A DNA stretch of 19,052 bases, taken from NCBI GenBank assembly GCA_900542475.1, contig UQNO01000036.1, positions 1 through 19,052 on the forward strand, given 5' to 3'. Below, piece by piece: positions 13,458-19,052 of the stretch. The notes below the pieces were generated by a model, which worked only from the letters and a program-made list of their open reading frames with translations, searched no databases and was not told the DNA's origin. Every line of letters begins with the position of its first letter. Positions within the stretch are counted from its first letter, which is position 1. The stretch is from an uncultured Bacteroidota bacterium. Lineage in GTDB: Bacteria > Bacteroidota > Bacteroidia > Bacteroidales > F082. A program made the translations under genes and the position numbers.

Positions 13458-15485
13458 TTAGTTTCCTTTCGTTATTTCCATTGATGTTATTTCTATATTG
13501 CCGTTTTCCGGAAGTATTTCAATCCATGTGTTGTCTTCGCTGAACCATTTGTATTGCGAGCCTATTCTCACGATGAAGTCGTTGACATCTTGATTTTTAG
13601 GCACACTGACTGTAAAACCGCCATTTTTGCCGTTCTTGCTGCCGTATGATATGTACATGATAAATGGTCTGTCGCCTAAATTCCTGGCTTTCAATAAAAT
13701 ATAGTTGCCGCGGCGAGTTGTGACATCCACGGGCTCGAAATCAAAACGTTTGGTCTCGCTGGAGTTGACAGTGATAGATGTATCAACAAGTTCGAGGAGT
13801 TTGTTCGCAGCCAAAATTTCACCGATTTCCCTTATTTTATTGGCTGGATAAGGATTTCCCGTGTTGACTTGCATGGCTTTTGTATAAAACTCTATCGCCT
13901 TGTCGTAGTTTTTTGTTTGGAACTGGACGTCTGCCTTGGTGATATATCCATTGTATTCATTTTGCAAACCCGCCAAACGCATGTTTTCATTTTGTTGTGC
14001 AAGCGCAAGCTGCTGATTGGCTGCCGGGTCGTCTGGTTTGTTTGTCAAAGCGATATTGTATTGCCTGATTGCTTCGGCAAAATTTCGGCTATCCATCGCA
14101 TACTGTCCTTCCGACATGGCTTTATTGTAGTTCTCTTGTTTCTGACGCTGTATTTCTTCATGAAAACCTGCAATTGCAGCAAGTTTTTCTGTTGCGATTG
14201 CGTTTTGGGGGTCCAAAGCCAACACTTGATTGAATGATTGCTCGGCTTCGGCGTATTGTTTTTGTATAATTTGTTGATTGCCGGTGTCGATTAGTTCGTT
14301 GATTTGATTTTTACGCTGTCTTTCGGCCTCGGCAGCGGCCATGCGTTCCTGCTCCTTGCGTTGTTGCTCGGCGTACAAAATCATATCCTCGGCATTTTTT
14401 TTCTTTGCGAGTGCGCCGGCATTATTGGGCTTGAGTTCCAATGCTTTGTCATAGTAAGAAACGGCCAATTCGTAGTTTCGGGCGCTTTCGGCATTCTCGC
14501 CTTTGCCCATGAAATTCGCGAAGTCGCTGTCAAGTTTGGCTTTGTCGTTTTGTATTTTCCGATATTCGGGACTGTTTACGATTTCGTCAACGCGCGCAAT
14601 CATGCCGATAGCGTAGGAATCATCGGGAATTACTGATAAAGCCGCTTGGTATGCCGTTTTTGCCTCATTGTATGAGCGGTCTTCATAGAGAGCGTCGGCC
14701 TCTATGATTTTCGCATTATAATTGTCGGCAATGTTTTTCTTGGTTTGCAGGTCTTTTATCTTGTCGGAAATATCGGTTTCATTCGGAAAAATTTGCAGTG
14801 CCTGTTCGTAAACTGTAATGGCTTCGGTATATTTTTTTCTTAAAGTAAATTCTTGTCCTTGTGTATTAAGTCTATCGAACTCAATAACTTTTAAATCATA
14901 AATTTCTTTCTTGCTTTTTGCATCTTGATATTTTGTTTTGGCCGCTGAATTGTTCGGATATATCTTTAATGCGAATTCGTATTGCATGACGGCTTCGGCG
15001 AACTTCTCTTCTTTTAAGAGCCTGTCACCAAGGGCAAGCATCTCGTTAAATGAGTTCAATTTATCTTTTTCATCTTTAAGAATCGTTGTGATTTCTTGTT
15101 TTTTGCCCAGTGCGTAATCGTCAAGCGGGAAAATCTTTAATGCTTTGTCATACTCTGTCAAGGCTTTTTCCAACTCGTTGTTGGCGTAAAAATTGTCGGC
15201 ATTGTCGATGTATTCGAAGAATCGCTCTTCTTTTTTATTTTCTTCTCGTATTTTTTGCAGAGTGTTGTTTAACTTGCTTTTGGCCGATGCGTCACTGGGT
15301 TTTAAACGCAATGCTTCTTGATAATATGTTTTGGCTTTGATATATTCTTTTTTCCCATATTCTCTATCGCCCGATGATATCAATGACTGGAATGTGGGGG
15401 CGTTTTCCTGGGAATAAACAAATGTCGGTGAAACACAAAGTGTTCCAAACGATAATATGAAAATATATTTGATAAGAGTTCTCAT
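13458..15485 (-). CDS. Exported protein with nine TPR units and a C-terminal beta domain
   Basis: The product is 675 residues. A Sec signal peptide covers about residues 1-25, with likely cleavage in FVYSQEN. Nine tetratricopeptide units follow, recognised by YxxAxxxYxxAL/IxP cores starting near residues 48, 105, 162, 219, 272, 338, 411, 469 and 527. They recur every 53-73 residues rather than 34, so each TPR hairpin is separated by an extra charged helix. Residues 370-392 are very rich in Glu, Arg and Ala. The last 110 residues change to a beta-rich, glycine- and aromatic-containing domain (about 565-673) that I do not recognise. It is probably a periplasmic scaffold. It lies one base downstream of lolD and one base upstream of cyuA, so it is co-transcribed with both. 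Confidence 0.82.
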   Translation of the reverse strand: MRTLIKYIFILSFGTLCVSPTFVYSQENAPTFQSLISSGDREYGKKEYIKAKTYYQEALRLKPSDASAKSKLNNTLQKIREENKKEERFFEYIDNADNFYANNELEKALTEYDKALKIFPLDDYALGKKQEITTILKDEKDKLNSFNEMLALGDRLLKEEKFAEAVMQYEFALKIYPNNSAAKTKYQDAKSKKEIYDLKVIEFDRLNTQGQEFTLRKKYTEAITVYEQALQIFPNETDISDKIKDLQTKKNIADNYNAKIIEADALYEDRSYNEAKTAYQAALSVIPDDSYAIGMIARVDEIVNSPEYRKIQNDKAKLDSDFANFMGKGENAESARNYELAVSYYDKALELKPNNAGALAKKKNAEDMILYAEQQRKEQERMAAAEAERQRKNQINELIDTGNQQIIQKQYAEAEQSFNQVLALDPQNAIATEKLAAIAGFHEEIQRQKQENYNKAMSEGQYAMDSRNFAEAIRQYNIALTNKPDDPAANQQLALAQQNENMRLAGLQNEYNGYITKADVQFQTKNYDKAIEFYTKAMQVNTGNPYPANKIREIGEILAANKLLELVDTSITVNSSETKRFDFEPVDVTTRRGNYILLKARNLGDRPFIMYISYGSKNGKNGGFTVSVPKNQDVNDFIVRIGSQYKWFSEDNTWIEILPENGNIEITSMEITKGN

Positions 15486-15486
15486 T

Positions 15487-16137
15487 TTAATTTATTTTGC
15501 CGTCTTTTATAGTCAAGGTCCGATCCGCCATCTGTGCCAATTCTGGATTGTGTGTCACGATTACGAAGGTCTGTCCGGTCTGTTCTCTCAACTTGAAGAA
15601 AAGCTCATGAAGTTCTTTTGCGTTTTGCGAGTCGAGGTTTCCCGATGGCTCATCTGCCAGAATCACGGATGGATTGTTGACCAAGGCCCTTGCCACTGCC
15701 ACTCGTTGTTGTTCTCCTCCTGAAAGCATCGATGGCTTGTGGTTCGCTCTTTCTGTAAGATTAAGATGGTCAAGTAGTTTTGTCGCTTTGCAGAAAGCGT
15801 TGCTTTTAGATTCTCCGGCAATAAAAGTGGGGATACAGATGTTTTCGAGAGCGGTAAACTCTGGCAAAAGATGATGAAACTGAAACACAAAACCGATGTT
15901 TTTATTACGGAAAGCGGCTATTGTCTTCTGGTTCATTTTGTTTATATGCTGTCCGTTGATGACAACTTCGCCTTTGTCGGCTTTTTCAAGTGTCCCGATG
16001 ATTTGAAGCAGTGTTGACTTTCCGGCTCCCGATGCACCTACGATAGTAACTATCTCGCCTTTATCTATATGAATATCAATGCCTTTTATTACATCGACAT
16101 TGCCAAAAGATTTATATATGCCTTTCGCTTCAATCAT
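15487..16137 (-). CDS. lolD: LolD-like ABC transporter ATPase
   Basis: The 216-residue protein is a complete ABC ATPase of the LolD/MacB/FtsE class. It has Walker A GASGAGKS (34-41), a Q-loop in FVFQFHHLLPEFTALEN (84-99), signature LSGGEQQR (138-145), Walker B VILADEPSGNLDS (158-170) and the switch His in VTHNPEL (196). The QFHHLLPEF stretch is typical of LolD, which powers lipoprotein release from the inner membrane. No LolC/E permease gene is next to it, so it must pair with one encoded elsewhere. Its start overlaps the stop of the GNAT gene by one base, and the TPR gene begins one base after its stop. MacB-type or another small ABC system cannot be excluded. Confidence 0.83.
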   Translation of the reverse strand: MIEAKGIYKSFGNVDVIKGIDIHIDKGEIVTIVGASGAGKSTLLQIIGTLEKADKGEVVINGQHINKMNQKTIAAFRNKNIGFVFQFHHLLPEFTALENICIPTFIAGESKSNAFCKATKLLDHLNLTERANHKPSMLSGGEQQRVAVARALVNNPSVILADEPSGNLDSQNAKELHELFFKLREQTGQTFVIVTHNPELAQMADRTLTIKDGKIN

Positions 16138-17348
16138 TATTCTTCGTTTTTTCCGTTTGCCTGTAGTTTGGCTCTTGTGAAAGGTTTGTTTCTGTCGAAT
16201 AGATACCTGAACGTTATATGTGTTTTATAGTGACTTGCGCCCGCTCTTTCGGCGATTTTGAGCATCGGAGGATTGAAGTCGCCTATCCAATTGAGTTGCA
16301 GTTCTTTATATTTGAATTTTTTCTTGATGGCTTGCGATTCGAGTGAGCATACCAATCCTGCTTCAAGACCTTTTTTGCGATGTTCCGGCACGATTCCGAA
16401 AACTAATGATATGGCCCGGTCGCATATTTTCGATACCTTGACCCTCCAGAATATACGTAACTTATTGAAACCCTTGTCGTTGCCGTTTAATCCTTTATAT
16501 ATTAGATTGAGGTCAATCATCATTAGAAAGAATCCGATTGGTTCGCCTTTATAGTATGCGAAATGCATCAGGCGAGGGTCTATGATCGGTTTGAGACTGT
16601 TAAGCAGGGCCAATGCGTGTTGGCGTGTGAGTTTCGCCGCACCCGGAATGACACCCCAGGACTTGTTGTAAATCGTCAGGAAATCATCGGCATAGCGGTC
16701 GATTTTTCGTTTGTCAAGGATTTCGAAAGAATAGTCCGGATTCTCATATATGCGCGCTGCTTTTTCATGAAGTATAGGGTCGAATCCGCCTGGAATGAGG
16801 TTGCGTCGGAAAGTGAATTGTTTGAAATAATCCTTAAAGCCGTAATTCTCAAAGAGTTGTCTATAGTAAGGGTAATTGTATGGCATATTGTAAATCGGGT
16901 CGGTGAACCCTTCCACGAGGCAGCCCCAGAAATAGTCGCGGTCGCCAAAGTTTATCGGACCGTCCATGGCCTCGTATCCGCGCTCCTCCAACCATTTCTT
17001 GGCAGTGTCGAACAAGATGTTTGCCGCTTCTTGATTGTTGATGCAGTCGAAAAAGCCGCAGCCACCTGTCTTTTGACCGTTTTCTTCGTGCTCATACACC
17101 CTTGAAGTCTTCTCGTCGTAGAAAACAGCAATTCTTCCGACAATTGTGCCTTTCTGGTCGGTCAAATAATATCTTGTGGCATCGCCGTGGCGGAAAAGTT
17201 TGTTCTGTTCTCTGTCGAAAACCTTTTCGACCTCACGGTCAAGAGGTCTGACGTAGTGATTGTCGTTTTTATATAATTTCGACGGGAAGGCGAGCCATAG
17301 TTTAATCTCCCGTTTGCTTAAAACCTCGTGCAGTGTGTAATTTGACAT
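16137..17348 (-). CDS. Double-GNAT-fold acetyltransferase-like protein
   Basis: The product is 403 residues. The N-terminal half has GNAT-like strands (VGRIAVFYD at about 70-78, GGCGFFDC near 95-102). It is followed by a conserved-looking block GPINFGDRDYFWGCLVEGF (130-148) and YPYYRQLFENYGF. The C-terminal half has a second GNAT-like fold, with GEPIGFFLMMIDL, the acetyl-CoA-binding-type turn VPEHRKKGLEAGLV and a final segment ending in AGASHYKTHITFRY. Proteins of this type occur in many Bacteroidota as GNAT or YghO-like proteins of unknown substrate. No membrane segment or signal peptide is visible, so it is cytoplasmic. It lies 15 bases after the DUF2007 gene and overlaps lolD by one base. 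Confidence 0.75.
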   Translation of the reverse strand: MSNYTLHEVLSKREIKLWLAFPSKLYKNDNHYVRPLDREVEKVFDREQNKLFRHGDATRYYLTDQKGTIVGRIAVFYDEKTSRVYEHEENGQKTGGCGFFDCINNQEAANILFDTAKKWLEERGYEAMDGPINFGDRDYFWGCLVEGFTDPIYNMPYNYPYYRQLFENYGFKDYFKQFTFRRNLIPGGFDPILHEKAARIYENPDYSFEILDKRKIDRYADDFLTIYNKSWGVIPGAAKLTRQHALALLNSLKPIIDPRLMHFAYYKGEPIGFFLMMIDLNLIYKGLNGNDKGFNKLRIFWRVKVSKICDRAISLVFGIVPEHRKKGLEAGLVCSLESQAIKKKFKYKELQLNWIGDFNPPMLKIAERAGASHYKTHITFRYLFDRNKPFTRAKLQANGKNEE

Positions 17349-17363
17349 TTAAAAAAATTATTC

Positions 17364-17588
17364 TTACTTTTGATATGAATCAACAATTTGTTTCGCTTTT
17401 TCAAAATCTTCGGCGTTGACAAGTAGTTCCGTGCTTTGGTCGGAATTGCCGTCAGCCCATCCGACAGCCACGCTTGATTGAAAGTTGTTGCGGACGATGC
17501 AGGGAATGTTCTCGTTTTGCAGCATTGCGGCAACATAATTGGCCTCGATGTCGGTGCCGATAAATACTGATTCGAATCTGTTTTCCAT
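17364..17588 (-). CDS. DUF2007 small protein
   Basis: The 74-residue protein matches the DUF2007 family (PF09413, called putative signal-transducing protein). The pattern is an opening strand (ESVFIGTDIEANYVAAML), the typical ENIPCIVRN segment and a final ELLVNAEDFEKAKQIVD. Length is normal. The fold resembles a small ferredoxin-like alpha/beta domain, with no catalytic residues known to me. It is the first gene of the five-gene minus-strand operon and directly follows its promoter. The function is unknown. Confidence 0.82.
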   Translation of the reverse strand: MENRFESVFIGTDIEANYVAAMLQNENIPCIVRNNFQSSVAVGWADGNSDQSTELLVNAEDFEKAKQIVDSYQK

Positions 17589-17600
17589 AATAATTAATTT

Positions 17601-17634
17601 TTTGCAAAGATAATAAAAAAATCATGTAATTTTG
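17601..17634 (+). promoter_or_regulatory. Promoter of nth
   Basis: TAATTTTG at 17627-17634 matches TAnnTTTG, 18 bases before the nth ATG. A TTTG at 17601-17604 could be the distal element, though the spacing (22 bases) is slightly long. The leader would be about ten bases. Confidence 0.5.
17605..17612 (-). promoter_or_regulatory. Promoter element of the DUF2007-GNAT-lolD-TPR-cyuA operon
   Basis: The minus strand reads TATCTTTG, a match to TAnnTTTG, 17 bases upstream of the DUF2007 ATG. No TTG is seen at the expected upstream spacing. The site lies between the two elements of the divergent nth promoter, so the promoters overlap. Confidence 0.55.
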
Positions 17635-17652
17635 TTGTGAAAATTAAAAAAA

Positions 17653-18312
17653 ATGAAAGATATTGATAATCAGGGCAAATATGATGCTTTTATAAAATAT
17701 TTTGAAAAAAACATGCCTGTGGCTGAATCTGAATTGAAGTTTATGAACCCGTACCAGCTTATTGTCGCCGTGGTTCTTTCAGCTCAATGCACAGATAAAC
17801 GCGTCAACATGACGACACCTGCGTTTTTCGAGCGATTTCCAGATGCGAAAACCTTGTCGGAAGCCGCGCAAGATGAAGTGTATCAGTTGATTAAATCGAT
17901 TTCTTATCCCAATAACAAGGCCAAGAATTTAATCGGAATGGCAAAAGTTCTGGTATCTGACTTCAATGGTGTCGTGCCTGATAACATAGATGATTTGCAG
18001 AAATTGCCGGGGGTGGGGCGCAAAACGGCAAATGTGGTTGTCGCGGTCGCGTTCGACAAACCGGCAATGCCTGTCGATACTCATGTCTTCAGAGTCTCGG
18101 CAAGAATCGGTTTGAGCAAAAACGCCAAAACGCCCGTGGAAACCGAGAAGCAGCTTGTGGAGCGCATACCGCGACGGTTGCTTTCAAAAGCTCATCACTG
18201 GCTGATTTTGCACGGCAGATATGTGTGCGTGGCGCGTAAACCGAAATGTGAGATGTGTGGAATAAAAGAAATTTGCGATTTTTATCAAAAAAACAGCAAA
18301 AATGTTTGCTAA
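17653..18312 (+). CDS. nth: Endonuclease III (DNA glycosylase/AP lyase)
   Basis: The 219-residue protein is a full-length endonuclease III, which removes oxidised pyrimidines and cuts at abasic sites in base-excision repair. The helix-hairpin-helix LPGVGRKTANVV (118-129) carries the catalytic Lys124, and the catalytic Asp142 is in VDTHVFR. The four iron-sulfur cysteines are C192, C199, C202 and C208, with the canonical C-x6-C-x2-C-x5-C spacing. The early segment LSAQCTD is also typical. The start at 17653 follows an A-rich leader without a Shine-Dalgarno site. The gene is directly upstream of recA, whose promoter overlaps its last codons. Confidence 0.95.
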   Translation: MKDIDNQGKYDAFIKYFEKNMPVAESELKFMNPYQLIVAVVLSAQCTDKRVNMTTPAFFERFPDAKTLSEAAQDEVYQLIKSISYPNNKAKNLIGMAKVLVSDFNGVVPDNIDDLQKLPGVGRKTANVVVAVAFDKPAMPVDTHVFRVSARIGLSKNAKTPVETEKQLVERIPRRLLSKAHHWLILHGRYVCVARKPKCEMCGIKEICDFYQKNSKNVC

Positions 18313-18335
18313 CTCATAAAAAATATTTATATTTG
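18306..18335 (+). promoter_or_regulatory. Promoter of recA
   Basis: TTG at 18306-18308, inside the last codons of nth, is followed after exactly 19 bases by TATATTTG at 18328-18335, a full consensus match. The leader to the recA ATG is about 85 bases, longer than for the neighbours. It includes a small possible hairpin (CTCG at 18359-18362 with CGAG at 18370-18373). No LexA-type palindrome was recognised here. Confidence 0.75.
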
Positions 18336-18426
18336 TAGCGTTGCAGTTTGATTAAAAACTCGTCAGAATCGAGCTGTGATATTTGAAATTATGGTATTAA
18401 CTTATTGATTTAAAATTATTTAGAAA

Positions 18427-19052
18427 ATGGCAAAGACTATTGAGGAAGATGTCGAAAAAGTGAGACAGGAGAAAATGAAGGCTTTGGAAGCCACACTGGG
18501 AAACATTGAGAAATCGTTCGGAAAAGGAAGCATTATGCGCCTTGGCGACAATAAACAAGAGAAAATAGATTCGGTGTCAACAGGTTCTATTGGTTTGGAC
18601 TATGCTTTGGGTATTGGCGGTATGCCACGCGGAAGAATCATTGAGGTTTACGGCCCCGAGAGTTCCGGCAAGACAACCCTGGCGCTGCATGTAATCGCAG
18701 AAGCTCAAAAACAAGGCGGTATCGGCGCTTTTATTGACGCGGAGCATGCGTTTGACCGTTTTTATGCAAAAAAATTGGGCGTTGACATTGAGAATCTGTT
18801 GGTGTCACAGCCTGACAATGGCGAGCAGGCGCTTGAAATAGCAGAAAACCTTATACGCTCGGGGGCTATTGACGTTATCGTAATCGACTCGGTGGCCGCA
18901 TTGACACCGAAAAGTGAGATTGAGGGCGAGATGGGCGACAGCAAGATGGGACTGCAGGCTCGCCTGATGTCGCAGGCAATGCGGAAACTTACAGCCTCTA
19001 TCAGCAAGACATCGACGGTTTGCGTCTTTATCAATCAACTGCGTGAGAAAAT
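18427..19052 (+). CDS. recA: Recombinase RecA (partial, 3' end outside window)
   Basis: The first 208 codons are present and the frame is open at the right edge. RecA is the ATP-dependent strand-exchange protein of homologous recombination and the SOS co-protease. Diagnostic stretches are NIEKSFGKGSIMRLG (26-40), Walker A GPESSGKT (76-83), DAEHAFD (104-110), the Walker B-like VIVIDSVAAL (150-159), KSEIEGEMGD and the partial FINQLREK at the end. DAEHAFD, with Phe in place of the more usual Leu, is a variant I associate with Bacteroidota. The ATG at 18427 follows an A-rich leader. The start is supported by the normal length of the N-terminal helix before the core. Confidence 0.97.
   Translation, partial: MAKTIEEDVEKVRQEKMKALEATLGNIEKSFGKGSIMRLGDNKQEKIDSVSTGSIGLDYALGIGGMPRGRIIEVYGPESSGKTTLALHVIAEAQKQGGIGAFIDAEHAFDRFYAKKLGVDIENLLVSQPDNGEQALEIAENLIRSGAIDVIVIDSVAALTPKSEIEGEMGDSKMGLQARLMSQAMRKLTASISKTSTVCVFINQLREK

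Noticed and set aside
13869..14636. Plus-strand open frames within the TPR gene region
   Set aside because: They are hydrophobic shadows of the repetitive TPR coding sequence on the minus strand.
13458..15485. DNA repeat array or CRISPR in the TPR gene
   Set aside because: The periodicity is at protein level only; the repeats differ strongly in DNA sequence and in length (53-73 codons).
18762..19038. Minus-strand open frames near the right edge
   Set aside because: They are antisense to recA, which is unambiguous.

Overview
The window looks like chromosomal DNA of a Bacteroidota member, most likely order Bacteroidales. Three things point there. The promoters follow the Bacteroidota pattern (TTG, about 19 bases, TAnnTTTG), with perfect examples at 107-136, 2049-2078 and 18306-18335. 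Shine-Dalgarno sequences are almost absent and leaders are short and A-rich. The gene families also fit: a Bacteroidales-type AlbA_2 protein, GldI-like FKBP lipoproteins and a second RelA/SpoT paralogue. No CRISPR array, tRNA, insertion sequence or phage gene was seen. Most of the window is core or near-core genome.

Layout. At 1-136 (minus) a strong promoter drives something that leaves the window. It is either a gene starting at 62 or a structured, boxA-containing leader. At 289-924 (minus) is a single AlbA_2/winged-helix protein. An AT-rich, gene-free stretch of about 600 bases follows, holding two perfect palindromes. It leads into a small XRE regulator (1558-2004) with an unusually strong Shine-Dalgarno site. 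At 2104-5904 (plus) is an operon of an NrnA-type DHH phosphoesterase followed by three FKBP-type prolyl isomerase lipoproteins with one, two and three FKBP-like domains. Converging on it from 9829 down to 5879 (minus) is a Wzx-like flippase, a Wzz-like chain-length protein and a Wzy/O-antigen-ligase-like protein, a polysaccharide assembly trio without glycosyltransferases. The last FKBP gene and the ligase gene overlap by 26 bases at their 3' ends.

Divergent from the flippase is a RelA/SpoT-type (p)ppGpp synthetase (9955-12174, TTG start) whose hydrolase domain has lost key residues. It converges on a tight five-gene minus-strand operon (17588 down to 12182): DUF2007 protein, double-GNAT protein, LolD-like ABC ATPase, a periplasmic nine-TPR protein and a CyuA-type cysteine desulfidase. 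Junctions in this operon are mostly -1 to +1 base. Divergent from it are nth (endonuclease III) and then recA, which runs off the right edge. The recA promoter starts inside the end of nth.

Functionally the genes cover envelope biogenesis (FKBP lipoproteins, polysaccharide assembly, LolD), nucleotide signalling and turnover (RelA, NrnA), sulfur amino-acid breakdown (CyuA) and DNA repair (Nth, RecA). The least explained parts are the FKBP domain-number series, the periplasmic TPR protein with its C-terminal beta domain co-transcribed with LolD and CyuA, and the palindrome-bearing region upstream of the XRE gene. No clearly new defence or mobile system was seen.
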